Of a DNA stretch of 64,000 nucleotides, positions 1-8,352 are shown piece by piece. Made by a program: the position numbers and the translations under genes. The stretch is from NCBI GenBank assembly GCA_964544595.1, contig CAZJBM010000012.1, positions 1-64,000 on the forward strand, in the 5' to 3' direction. Every line of letters begins with the position of its first letter. Positions within the stretch are counted from its first letter, which is position 1. This DNA comes from JAGBWK01 sp964544595. Lineage in GTDB: Bacteria > Bacteroidota > Bacteroidia > Bacteroidales > Muribaculaceae. The notes below the pieces were generated by a model. That model searched no databases. It saw nothing but the letters and a program-made list of their open reading frames with translations, and was not told the DNA's origin.

Positions 1-2
1 CA

Positions 3-68
3 ATACCGAACTCTTCTTATAACTGGTTAATGTTTAACCCGTCCAACTTTTGGGGGTCACTTCAATAG
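3..68 (+). CDS. Possible 3' end of a gene running in from the left edge
   Basis: One frame is open from the window edge to a TAG at 66-68 and gives 21 residues ending in FNPSNFWGSLQ. The aromatic, transposase-like tail suggests the end of an insertion-sequence transposase, but this is an impression, since the body of the gene is outside the window. An open frame this short can arise by chance. A 9-base direct repeat (ATTGGCGGG at 78-86 and 106-114) follows it. Confidence 0.25.
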   Translation: MPNSSYNWLMFNPSNFWGSLQ

Positions 69-140
69 AGCAGGCCTATTGGCGGGTGGTCGATAATCAA
101 TGAAAATTGGCGGGAATCGATGAGTGTGCGGGAGGAGGGG

Positions 141-1214
141 TCAGACGAGGTATTTGCCGACGCGGGGGATGCGGCGACACAATTCGCTGACTATCAGGGG
201 CGCTATCAGCATCACGGGGAGTCGCCACAGGCTTGTCTCCAATGCGGGGAAAACACGATCGAGCACAAGGCGCATCAATATGAGATGAATCAGATATATC
301 CCATAGGCGTTGCGCGACAGCACTTTAACCACCGATTCGACCCATCGAGGCGCGGATTTGACAGTCACGAGCGTGGCAAACAAAAGGCAGGCATACGCGT
401 AAACCGTGATACTGAGATTGTTGCCGAGAAATTCACGCGGCTCAGGCGAATTGAGCGGCATTGCCCACACCGCCAGCGGCAGCAGCAGGCCCACGCCAAT
501 CCCGACCGCGATTATCAGCGCGTCGCGGTAGCGCAGATAGACGCTCTCAACCACTCCTCCAGGCTCGGCCGAAGCTCTGTAGCCGAGGGGATAGCGCATA
601 AAGTAGTAACCGGCCACGGCATATCCGCCGTAGTTGACAAACATTACCGCCATGTTGTAATCGGCGCTCATGCCCATATACCAATGAAGCCATATCACCA
701 ATCCACCCAATAGCCATATACCGACAAAGTATTCGAGTTGCCTCCTACCGGCTTTGGCTATCCAGGGCGACAGCACAGGCATGAAGAGATATATGCCCAT
801 TATGACGAACACAAACCACCCCGCGCCGAAATATGGAGTCAACCAGCTCCACCGCAGCATCGTCAGGAGCCATTTAGCGGGCTCGTGAGCCACGAAATAG
901 AGCAGGGCCAGGTGGATGACCAGCCACGCGATATACGGCACGAAAACGCGCTTAAAACGCTTGGCAAGGAACCGCGACCAACTCCCCTCGACAGGCAGCA
1001 GCAACGCCCCTGAGAGCATGATGAACAACACGGCGTCGGGAGCCATGAACACATCGACGAGGAGCGCGTCGCCTGCCGAGGCCATACTCTTCAGCGCATG
1101 GTCGGCCACAACCATTACTATCGCGAGGGCGCGGATAAGGTCGAGACTGAACAGATGATGCCGCCCGCAGGCTTCGGCCACCGATTCGTCGCGGGGGATA
1201 GCTGTCGGTGTCAT
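141..1214 (-). CDS. Membrane acyltransferase, acyltransferase-3 family
   Basis: A 357-residue, very hydrophobic protein with about ten predicted membrane segments. The N-terminal motif DLIRALAIVMVVADH, with its Arg and His, is the signature of the acyltransferase-3 (OafA/WecH-like) family, which moves acetyl or other acyl groups onto surface sugars at the inner membrane. The length fits the family. Its start codon overlaps the stop of the upstream WYL regulator gene by ATGA (1211-1214), so the two are likely co-transcribed and translationally coupled. The acceptor cannot be read from the sequence. Confidence 0.85.
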   Translation of the reverse strand: MTPTAIPRDESVAEACGRHHLFSLDLIRALAIVMVVADHALKSMASAGDALLVDVFMAPDAVLFIMLSGALLLPVEGSWSRFLAKRFKRVFVPYIAWLVIHLALLYFVAHEPAKWLLTMLRWSWLTPYFGAGWFVFVIMGIYLFMPVLSPWIAKAGRRQLEYFVGIWLLGGLVIWLHWYMGMSADYNMAVMFVNYGGYAVAGYYFMRYPLGYRASAEPGGVVESVYLRYRDALIIAVGIGVGLLLPLAVWAMPLNSPEPREFLGNNLSITVYAYACLLFATLVTVKSAPRWVESVVKVLSRNAYGIYLIHLILMRLVLDRVFPALETSLWRLPVMLIAPLIVSELCRRIPRVGKYLV

Positions 1215-2104
1215 TGGTAATTGGCAAGTGCCGATTTGAGCGAATCCACCATTATGGCGCGCAATTCGGGCGGGTTAATCACGGTTACTTTCGAGCCATG
1301 GGAGAGCAGTTCCTCGACGAAGTCAAATGTCAGCTTCAGGCGGTAATGGAACAGCGAGGCGCCCCCCTCGCCGATAGTCTCGGTCTGGGAGTGATGGAGC
1401 GGGAGCGCCCTGAAATACTTAGCTTGCTGGGGGTCGACCTGAAGCACGACGTCTTTGGTTTGCCCCTGGTTGAACACTATGCCGAAGCTGTCGCGGAAAT
1501 AGGTGGAGGCATCGAAGTCGTCGGGTATGCGGTAGGTCTCTGCCTGGAGCTGCAGATTGGCGATGCGGTCGAGGGCATAGGTCTTAATGGCCTTGTCGCG
1601 CACGTTAAACCCGGTAAGATACCAGCGCTGACGGAATATCTTAAGGAAATATGGCTCGACAATCACCGTCTTCGCCACCGAGCGCGTATATGGCTGATAA
1701 TCAAACTTCACCCTCAACCGTTCTTTAAGCGCGCGTGTGACCGGGCTGAGAAACTCGCGTGCCGACGGCACATCCTCAAGAAAAATCAGGTCGCTGACGT
1801 CGCGCGAATCGGCGAGCAGATTGGTCATGGCCGCCGAGTTGAGCATCCAGTCGGTCATCTCCGAGTTATGGCGGTCGAGCTCCTCGATAGAGTAGGTGCG
1901 GTCCGACGAATTGTACAGGATATTCACCTTAAACAGCTCCTCGATGGCCTGGCGGTAGTTGTAGAAGGTGCGCCTCGGCAGCGGGTCGCCCTGCGAGAAA
2001 GGCGACTGCCGCCACTGCGCGTCGAGCTCCTCGCGGGTAATCGAGCCGAAGCGGCGTATCGTATCGACTATCCAGATATATCGGTTGAGTAATTCGCCGG
2101 TCAT
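1211..2104 (-). CDS. WYL-domain transcriptional regulator
   Basis: A 297-residue protein from the ATG at 2102-2104. A longer frame reaches 2212 but would run into polA, and its extra N-terminus is not conserved-looking. Residues 1-70 resemble a winged helix DNA-binding region (NRYIWIVDTIRRFGSITREE). A WYL domain lies in the middle to C-terminal part, with the core RWYLTGFN. WYL proteins are ligand-sensing regulators, often of DNA damage, defence or surface genes; the ligand here is unknown. It is followed by the acyltransferase gene with a 4-base overlap, so it may regulate that gene or simply be co-expressed with it. Confidence 0.85.
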   Translation of the reverse strand: MTGELLNRYIWIVDTIRRFGSITREELDAQWRQSPFSQGDPLPRRTFYNYRQAIEELFKVNILYNSSDRTYSIEELDRHNSEMTDWMLNSAAMTNLLADSRDVSDLIFLEDVPSAREFLSPVTRALKERLRVKFDYQPYTRSVAKTVIVEPYFLKIFRQRWYLTGFNVRDKAIKTYALDRIANLQLQAETYRIPDDFDASTYFRDSFGIVFNQGQTKDVVLQVDPQQAKYFRALPLHHSQTETIGEGGASLFHYRLKLTFDFVEELLSHGSKVTVINPPELRAIMVDSLKSALANYQ

Positions 2105-2165
2105 TACGTGTTTTGTTAGAAGTTGTAGAGTGGTTAAATCAGCTTGTTTATGAGGGATACGGCTG

Positions 2166-4913
2166 TCAATGCGCTTCCATCCAGTTAGAGCCAGTGCCGT
2201 AAGAGACCTCAAGGCGCACAGGCCCTGAGTAGGCTCCCTCCATCTCCTCGACGATAATACGCCTGAGGGCCTGAAGCTCGTCGGGGACGACGTTGAAGTT
2301 GAGTTCGTCGTGCACCTGCATGATCATCTGGCTCTTCATCGACTCCTCGCGCATGCGTCGGGCTATGCGTATCATCGCAATTTTGATAATATCGGCCGCG
2401 GAGCCTTGGATCGGAGCGTTGACGGCGTTGCGCTCGGCGTAGCCTCTCACTGCGGCGTTGCGCGAATTTATGTCGGGGAGATAGCGCTTGCGGCCCATTA
2501 TGGTGGTGACCCACCCTTTTTCGCGAGCCTCCTCCTTAGCCTTATCGATATATTCGCTGATATGCGGATAGCTGTTGAAATACTCCTCTATGAGCATCTT
2601 TGCCTCAGAGCGGGGTATGCCGAGGCGCTCCGATAATCCGAACGCCGAAATGCCGTAAATGATGCCGAAATTGGCAGTCTTCGCGTGGCGGCGCTGGGTA
2701 TCGGACACTTCATCGATAGGCAGATGATAGATTTTGGCGGCGGTGGAGCGGTGGATGTCGTGCCCCTCTGCGAAAGCCTCTATCATGTGGGGGTCGGAAG
2801 ATAGCGCGGCCATGAGTCGCAGCTCGATCTGGGAGTAATCGGCCGACAGGAACACGTTGCCCGGGTCGGGGATGAAGGCGCGGCGTATCTCGCGGCCATC
2901 CTCGGTGCGTATAGGTATGTTTTGCAGATTGGGATTGGTCGACGAAATTCGCCCGGTGGCCGTAACGGTCTGATTATACGTCGTGTGCACCTTCCCGGTC
3001 GTGGGATTGATAAGCGCGGGGAGCGCATTGATATAGGTGGCCAGCAATTTGCTTAAGCCGCGTATCTTCAGAATGAGGTCGACGATTTCGTATTCGCGCG
3101 CGAATTTTTCGAGTATCTCCTCGGTGGTTGAATACGCTCCTGTCTTAGTGCGCTTCGCCTTAGGGTCGATTTTCATTTCATCGAACAACACGTCGCCTAC
3201 CTGGCGGGGCGAGCTGATGTTGAATTGGTGTCCGGCAAGCTCGTAGCAGCGCGCCTCCATTTCTTTCATGCGGGCGGTAAGCTTCACCGACAGCCTGTTG
3301 AGCTCGGCCACGTCGATTCTCACTCCGGCATACTCCATGTCGGCGAGCACGCGCACCATCGGGGTCTCTATATCGCTGAAGAGCGGCGTCAGGCTGTCGG
3401 CGTCGAGTTTGGCTTTCAGCGGCTTGACAAGGTCGCGGAGCAGAGTGGCCCGCGAGGCCATGAGCGCCGGGGCAGCGTCGGGGCTGAGAGCGGGATAACG
3501 CTTCTTGCGGTCGGTCGGGGCGACTGTCACGTTGAGAGCCGCGAAGACAACATCCTCAAAGTTATGACGCATTTCGGGCTGAAGCACGTAATGCGCGACC
3601 GAGGTGTCGAAATATGGAGCTGAGAAATCAACGCCGAGATTGCGCATGATAATCATGTCGCGCTTCACGTCGTGACTCACCAGAGTGGCATTGCCGCCAA
3701 ACAGCCTGGCGAGAGCGTCGAGCAAGCCTCGGCGCGTAGTCTCGTCGACTGTCAGCGCAACGTAGACCGGGTCGGAGCCACTCCAGGCCAGCGCAATGCC
3801 GTGAAGCTGCGCCGTCATTGCCTCCTCTCCAACGGAGTAGAGCGACACCCCCACGCGCCCGTCGCCTATGGCCGCGACGGCTTCGCTGACCGCTTCGGGA
3901 GTGGTGAGAGTGGTGAACGGTTGTCCTCCCGGCTGCTCAATAGGCGTTTCCGACGCGTTATCGAAGTCGAATAGCGAGCCTTGAAGCGCCGGAGGCGCGG
4001 GCGCGGCGGCCTTGGCATTATCCGCGAGCTTGGCCTCGGCATTGAGTTTGGCGAGAAACGATTTGAATTCAAGTTCGGTATAGACCTTGCGCAGCCGCTC
4101 CTCGTCGATCGGACGACGGCGAAACTCCTCATCCACGTCGACATCGAGCGGAACGTCGGTCTTAATGGTCACGAGCAATTTCGAGAACATTATCTGCTCC
4201 GCGTTGGCCTCGACTTTGGCCTTCTGCGCGCCCTTAAGCTTATCGACATTGCTCAGCAGCCCCTCTACGGAGCCGAATTCGCGAATCAGCTTGGCGGCGG
4301 TCTTCTCGCCTACGCCCGGACACCCCGGCACGTTGTCCGACGCGTCGCCCTCAAGCGCGAGCATGTCAATGACCTGGCGGGGCGACTCTATGCCGTAGCG
4401 CTCGCACACCTGCTGAGGGCCGCGTATCTCGAAGTCTTTGCCCTTCAAGGCCGGGCGATACATAAACACGCGGTCGGTCACCAGTTGCCCGTAGTCCTTG
4501 TCGGGGGTCATCATATAGGTGGTGAATCCGGCATCCTCGGCTTTGCGCGAGAGCGTCCCGATCACGTCGTCGGCCTCATAACCCTCCATTTCCACCACCG
4601 GGATGCGGTATGCGGCAAGTATCTCCTTGATATACGGCACGGCCAAGGTTATATCCTCGGGCTGCTTGTCGCGCTGCGCCTTGTATTCGGGATAAAGCTC
4701 ATGGCGGAATGTATGGCCGCCGGGGGGGTCGAAGCAAACGGCGATGTGGGTGGGGTTTTCCTTCTTAAGCACATCCTCGAGAGTGTTCACGAAGCCAAAC
4801 ACCGCCGAGGTGTTCAGTCCCTTCGAGGTGATGCGCCGCGAATGCATCATCGCGTAGTAAGCCCTATATATAAGCGCGTAGGCGTCGAGCAGAAAAAGTT
4901 TCTTTTCTTCCAT
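2166..4913 (-). CDS. polA: DNA polymerase I with a degenerate proofreading domain
   Basis: A 915-residue protein of normal family length. The N-terminal 5'-3' exonuclease (residues 1-290) carries the acidic motifs EADDVIGT and GDASDNVPG plus the helix-hairpin-helix GVGEKTAAKL. The polymerase domain (about 500-915) has TGRISSTNPNLQNIP, DYSQIELR (Asp692) and QVHDE. In between is a 3'-5' exonuclease-like domain in which the first motif, normally DTE, reads VSLYS at 356-360, so the two metal-binding acids are gone. Later parts (HDVKRD, FDTSVAHYVL) are still recognisable. It should act in Okazaki-fragment processing and repair synthesis, probably without proofreading. A good promoter lies just upstream. 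Confidence 0.97.
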   Translation of the reverse strand: MEEKKLFLLDAYALIYRAYYAMMHSRRITSKGLNTSAVFGFVNTLEDVLKKENPTHIAVCFDPPGGHTFRHELYPEYKAQRDKQPEDITLAVPYIKEILAAYRIPVVEMEGYEADDVIGTLSRKAEDAGFTTYMMTPDKDYGQLVTDRVFMYRPALKGKDFEIRGPQQVCERYGIESPRQVIDMLALEGDASDNVPGCPGVGEKTAAKLIREFGSVEGLLSNVDKLKGAQKAKVEANAEQIMFSKLLVTIKTDVPLDVDVDEEFRRRPIDEERLRKVYTELEFKSFLAKLNAEAKLADNAKAAAPAPPALQGSLFDFDNASETPIEQPGGQPFTTLTTPEAVSEAVAAIGDGRVGVSLYSVGEEAMTAQLHGIALAWSGSDPVYVALTVDETTRRGLLDALARLFGGNATLVSHDVKRDMIIMRNLGVDFSAPYFDTSVAHYVLQPEMRHNFEDVVFAALNVTVAPTDRKKRYPALSPDAAPALMASRATLLRDLVKPLKAKLDADSLTPLFSDIETPMVRVLADMEYAGVRIDVAELNRLSVKLTARMKEMEARCYELAGHQFNISSPRQVGDVLFDEMKIDPKAKRTKTGAYSTTEEILEKFAREYEIVDLILKIRGLSKLLATYINALPALINPTTGKVHTTYNQTVTATGRISSTNPNLQNIPIRTEDGREIRRAFIPDPGNVFLSADYSQIELRLMAALSSDPHMIEAFAEGHDIHRSTAAKIYHLPIDEVSDTQRRHAKTANFGIIYGISAFGLSERLGIPRSEAKMLIEEYFNSYPHISEYIDKAKEEAREKGWVTTIMGRKRYLPDINSRNAAVRGYAERNAVNAPIQGSAADIIKIAMIRIARRMREESMKSQMIMQVHDELNFNVVPDELQALRRIIVEEMEGAYSGPVRLEVSYGTGSNWMEAH

Positions 4914-4937
4914 AAGAACTCAGAGAGGTTATTTTTG

Positions 4938-4945
4938 CGAAGTTA
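4938..4945 (-). promoter_or_regulatory. -7 promoter element of polA
   Basis: On the minus strand the sequence reads TAACTTCG, matching the Bacteroidetes sigma-ABfr -7 consensus. It lies 25 bases upstream of the polA ATG. Confidence 0.6.
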
Positions 4946-4986
4946 GGGATTTTTCGCGGTATTTTGCTATTTTTCGCGGATTTTAT

Positions 4987-4994
4987 TAACTTTG
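4987..4994 (+). promoter_or_regulatory. -7 promoter element of the polyprenyl synthase gene
   Basis: TAACTTTG is an exact TAnnTTTG element 15 bases before the ATG at 5010, implying a very short 5' leader. It also argues against the upstream TTG at 4992 as start codon, because that codon lies inside the promoter. Confidence 0.65.
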
Positions 4995-5009
4995 CGGCTC
5001 TATTCAACT

Positions 5010-5987
5010 ATGTCGGCTCTATCAGCAATACAACACTCAATCGCAAGCGAATTGGCGAGTCTGAACGATATGATCGCTCAGACACTCTCATCGCCCAATC
5101 AGCTTATGAACATGATAGTCGACAACTACCTGAAAACCAAAGGCAAGCAGATACGCCCCATTCTGGTCATTCTCAGCGCCAAGCTTATGGGCGAAGTCAA
5201 CGACAACACCATATCGGCCGCCGCTTCGGTTGAATTGCTCCACAACGCGTCGCTCATTCACGACGACATCGTCGACGAGACCAAGACCCGCCGCGGCGAG
5301 CCTACGGTCAACGGTTTGTGGGACAATCATATAGCAGTACTTGTAGGCGACTTCTTCGTCAGCTCTTCGCTTCAGCGAGCCCTCGACACGGCCGATCTCC
5401 GCGTGGTCGACTGCGTGGCGCGGCTCGGCAAGATGCTCTCTATCGGCGAGCTCGACCAGATTTACTGCGCTCGGTTTCATCATCTCAGCGAAGAGGCTTA
5501 TTTCCGCACGATCGAGCGCAAGACCGCGTCGCTGTTCGTCTCATGCGTCGAAATGGGTGCCTACACCGTCAACGCCCCCGCATCGCGGATTGCCGACATC
5601 GCCGAGTTCGCCCGACTCCTCGGACTTTGCTTCCAGATCAAGGACGACATCTTCGACTACTATTCCGACAATAAAATTGGCAAACCTACCGGCAACGACC
5701 TCCGCGAGGGCAAAATCACCCTCCCGCTGCTGTCGGTGCTTCTCCGCGAAGATGCCCCCGACCGGGAGGTCATGCTTGAGCTGACGCGCAAAGAGGAGCT
5801 TACCGCCGACGAGATCAATCGCCTGATCGACTACGCCAAAGCCAACGGCGGCATAGACTATGCCGTCGACATCATGCGCAAACTGCGCGACCGCGCCGTT
5901 GCGCTTCTTACCTCCAAATTCCCCCCGTCGGCCACCCGCGACTCGCTTGTGGCCGTCGTCGACTACACCATCAGCCGCGAAAGCTGA
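5010..5987 (+). CDS. Octaprenyl/polyprenyl diphosphate synthase
   Basis: A 325-residue trans-isoprenyl diphosphate synthase. It has both aspartate-rich motifs, LIHDDIVDE (first) and FQIKDDIFDYY (second), and the RRGEPTVN substrate-binding segment. It elongates farnesyl diphosphate with isopentenyl diphosphate; in Bacteroidales this enzyme usually makes the menaquinone side chain, though chain length cannot be read reliably. The ATG at 5010 is chosen because an exact promoter element sits directly before it. It is divergent from polA. Confidence 0.93.
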   Translation: MSALSAIQHSIASELASLNDMIAQTLSSPNQLMNMIVDNYLKTKGKQIRPILVILSAKLMGEVNDNTISAAASVELLHNASLIHDDIVDETKTRRGEPTVNGLWDNHIAVLVGDFFVSSSLQRALDTADLRVVDCVARLGKMLSIGELDQIYCARFHHLSEEAYFRTIERKTASLFVSCVEMGAYTVNAPASRIADIAEFARLLGLCFQIKDDIFDYYSDNKIGKPTGNDLREGKITLPLLSVLLREDAPDREVMLELTRKEELTADEINRLIDYAKANGGIDYAVDIMRKLRDRAVALLTSKFPPSATRDSLVAVVDYTISRES

Positions 5988-6104
5988 TTCCGCCAGAGTA
6001 TAATCAGCCCCTTAGGCGGCCTTTTCACCGCGTTTCTCCCCTCTTTCACTACAATACGGCCAACAATCGCACCCTCCGGCATAGCTGCCGTTATTTTTTT
6101 TGCG

Positions 6105-6112
6105 TATATTCG
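6105..6112 (+). promoter_or_regulatory. -7 promoter element of pldA
   Basis: TATATTCG matches the Bacteroidetes -7 consensus (TTCG variant), 31 bases before the ATG at 6143. A T-rich tract precedes it. Confidence 0.55.
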
Positions 6113-6142
6113 CGATACAATTTAGCTTGTCGACTATTTATC

Positions 6143-6970
6143 ATGAAGAGGATTCTTTTTCTACTACTTGTTTTAGCAGCCGCCATGACCGGACGCTCGC
6201 AGATCGTGAACGTCAACGACGACGTTTTTCGCGCCGACTCCGTGCGCCGCGAATTCGACAAAGGCCCCTATTTCGGCCTTTACAAAGACAATTACTTCAT
6301 CTTCGGCACGTCAATAGGCCCGCGGCCTACCCGCGAGAACTCCAACATCAAGTTTCAGATCTCGATTTCGCAGAAACTCACCAAAAGCACCCTCCCCTTC
6401 GGCACATATCTCTACCTCTACTTCACTCAGAAAGTGTTCTGGAACATTCTTGAGAACTCCATGCCAATGACCGACCTCAACTTCAATCCCGGCATCGGCA
6501 TCGCCAAGCCCCTTTTCGTCAAAGACCGATTCATAGGCAAAGTGATGCTTCAGCTTGAGCATGAGAGCAACGGCCGCGACAGCATTTGGTCACGCTCATG
6601 GAACAAAGTGACCCTCGGCGCCAATATCCTCATCGACGCCAACCTTTCGGTCCACGGCAAGGTATGGATTCCCATAGTCGACGGCATGCACAACAAGGAT
6701 ATACTCAACTACTGCGGCATCTACCAGATTGGCACCTCCTACAACAACGGCAAATGGGGCGCATCGCTCGTTTTGGTGAAGCGCAAAGGGTGGAAACTCA
6801 ACTATAACACCATTTTCGAGCTCTCCTACCGCGTCAACCGCAAGCAGAACCAATATCTCTTCCTGCAATACTACAACGGCTACGGCGAGGGGCTTCTCGA
6901 CTACAAGCAATTCCACTCCCAGCTCCGCGTAGGCTTCGTGATCAAGCCCCGCATATTCTCCGACTACTAA
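6143..6970 (+). CDS. pldA: Outer-membrane phospholipase A (OMPLA)
   Basis: A 275-residue protein with an N-terminal signal peptide ending near TGRSQ. It carries the OMPLA catalytic block: HESNGRDS, supplying the catalytic His and Ser, and SRSWNKV, with the Asn of the triad. The later segment QYYNGYGEGLLDY is also typical. OMPLA is a 12-stranded outer-membrane barrel that hydrolyses phospholipids mislocalised to the outer leaflet, active as a Ca-dependent dimer. Alternating aromatic strands fit this fold, and the length matches the mature enzyme. It is flanked by unrelated genes and has its own promoter. Confidence 0.92.
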   Translation: MKRILFLLLVLAAAMTGRSQIVNVNDDVFRADSVRREFDKGPYFGLYKDNYFIFGTSIGPRPTRENSNIKFQISISQKLTKSTLPFGTYLYLYFTQKVFWNILENSMPMTDLNFNPGIGIAKPLFVKDRFIGKVMLQLEHESNGRDSIWSRSWNKVTLGANILIDANLSVHGKVWIPIVDGMHNKDILNYCGIYQIGTSYNNGKWGASLVLVKRKGWKLNYNTIFELSYRVNRKQNQYLFLQYYNGYGEGLLDYKQFHSQLRVGFVIKPRIFSDY

Positions 6971-7034
6971 TCCCCCCGCTCCACGAAGTCTACGGCCAAC
7001 TTCTCCCCCCCTCGCCTTCCACAAATCACATTGA

Positions 7035-7099
7035 TCGATATTCCCCAGCCAGTAGGGCTGCTTCATGGAGCAGCCTCCTGACTTCCAACCAAATATCGA
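7035..7099 (+). repeat. Nested inverted repeats downstream of pldA
   Basis: An outer 8-base inverted repeat (TCGATATT at 7035-7042, AATATCGA at 7092-7099) encloses an inner 7-base hairpin (GGCTGCT at 7056-7062, AGCAGCC at 7069-7075). No T-run follows, so this is not a textbook terminator. It may still end or protect the pldA transcript. Confidence 0.45.
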
Positions 7100-7125
7100 C
7101 CGCACGACTTCATAAATGCATTAGT

Positions 7126-7944
7126 TTATAAGTATTTCATCAATTCAGCAATTCGAAATACTACCTCGTAAATTTTCTGCTTTATATAATCAATCGGTTT
7201 GTCTCTTTTATTATTAATCTTTATGTCAGGAATTGGCTTATAATATCTTTCATAAGGGAAATCATCCATCATTCCCCATGCTACAGTGCACGAATCCAAC
7301 GGTAAATTGACGAAACTTTCAAGTTTACGCCTATAGAATAGATAGTAGGAAATCTCATTGTCCTTCAACTTATTATCCTTCAAAAAACCTTGATATTCCG
7401 ATAAGTAATTGGGCATAAAATTAAATGGTGACACCCTTATAGTAAATAGAGCGCCATATTTCTTACTATAGTTATCTTCTGACGATATCATTAACGAATC
7501 CATTGGAATACTATTACAACTCCAAAGTATAATACTATCATTTTTTAATTTATTTATAATCAGATCGCATTCATTTCTGGTATAACCAGCTGTTGAGAGA
7601 GAATGAGAGTTTGGCAAACAATCAAATATATATCCCAATGAGTTTACACGAAAACTTAATTTGTATGACAGTAAATTATCAGACAAGCTATCTCTATCAT
7701 ACAATTGTCTATATTCGTTTAATAACTCCATCACTCTTTCATCACCCAAAAACTCAATCATGCATCTCCCCAAAGTACCCTGGTTTGCGTTTAAGCCGTT
7801 AGTATCATGTCTCAATGCCGTCCATGAAGGAAATAATATAAGCACTGAGATACTCGCGATGATTAAATATATCGATTTAAGTACTCCGTTCATAGCTATT
7901 ATTTCAGTTTTCAATCTAATGCGATTATTTTGCGTAAGTTTCAT
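7126..7944 (-). CDS. AT-rich orphan protein with an N-terminal membrane anchor
   Basis: I do not recognise this family. The 272-residue product has one hydrophobic segment (about residues 22-42), then a soluble, probably periplasmic domain rich in Asn, Lys and Ile. Only two cysteines follow the anchor closely, and no lipobox or catalytic motif is evident. An alternative start at Met18 (7893) would give a shorter anchor. Base composition is strikingly AT-rich compared with genes on both sides, and the codons end in A/T, which suggests recent acquisition. A perfect -7 element lies 58 bases upstream, so it is probably expressed as a single gene. Confidence 0.7.
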   Translation of the reverse strand: MKLTQNNRIRLKTEIIAMNGVLKSIYLIIASISVLILFPSWTALRHDTNGLNANQGTLGRCMIEFLGDERVMELLNEYRQLYDRDSLSDNLLSYKLSFRVNSLGYIFDCLPNSHSLSTAGYTRNECDLIINKLKNDSIILWSCNSIPMDSLMISSEDNYSKKYGALFTIRVSPFNFMPNYLSEYQGFLKDNKLKDNEISYYLFYRRKLESFVNLPLDSCTVAWGMMDDFPYERYYKPIPDIKINNKRDKPIDYIKQKIYEVVFRIAELMKYL

Positions 7945-8001
7945 ACTTATCGATATATAAGCCTAATGTTGCCTATAACAATTGTTGGCTATCGCTTTCC
8001 G

Positions 8002-8009
8002 CAAATATA
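8002..8009 (-). promoter_or_regulatory. -7 promoter element of the AT-rich orphan gene
   Basis: On the minus strand this reads TATATTTG, an exact TAnnTTTG match, 58 bases upstream of the ATG at 7944. Confidence 0.55.
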
Positions 8010-8291
8010 ACCAATCGAGGTGACAACCACAACCCCCGAAACCAAATATCCCGCAAATATCTGCCACCATTCCCCCAATCTCATGGAGTAGCACTATTGA
8101 CGTTTCTCCAACGCATCGTTTCTCTTCCGCAAGCCTGAAGGCATGCGCTCCATATATACTTACCACACAGCCGTTTGACATTTCTCCAACACTTTCGTGT
8201 TGATGTGAGACTTCAAGGCCAAATCACTGCCTGCAAATCCAATGACTTTCATGGGCGCAATGTGCAGCCGATGGACGGGGGATAAAAGCGA

Positions 8292-8328
8292 GTTGCGGGC
8301 TGGGGATTAGGAATCCGCAACCCGCAAC
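8292..8328 (-). terminator. Hairpin downstream of the GH3 gene
   Basis: An 8-base perfect stem (GTTGCGGG at 8292-8299, CCCGCAAC at 8321-8328) lies 24 bases beyond the GH3 stop. On the minus strand it is followed by a short T-containing stretch, so it is a plausible but weak intrinsic terminator for the pectin cluster. Confidence 0.45.
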
Positions 8329-8352
8329 TGGTAAGGATTATGAGGGGAATGC

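Larger units (their letters stand above)
7945..8352. other. 408-base intergenic region with a direct repeat and hairpin
   Basis: No convincing gene is present. It holds the promoter of the orphan gene at its left end and the GH3 terminator at its right end. Between them is an imperfect 16-base direct repeat: TTGACGTTTCTCCAAC at 8097-8112 and TTGACATTTCTCCAAC at 8175-8190. The second copy runs into a hairpin (CAACAC at 8187-8192, GTGTTG at 8197-8202). Confidence 0.5.

Noticed and set aside
3981..4946. Long open frame antisense to polA
   Set aside because: GC-rich codon bias leaves long antisense frames. polA on the other strand has full family motifs; this frame has none.
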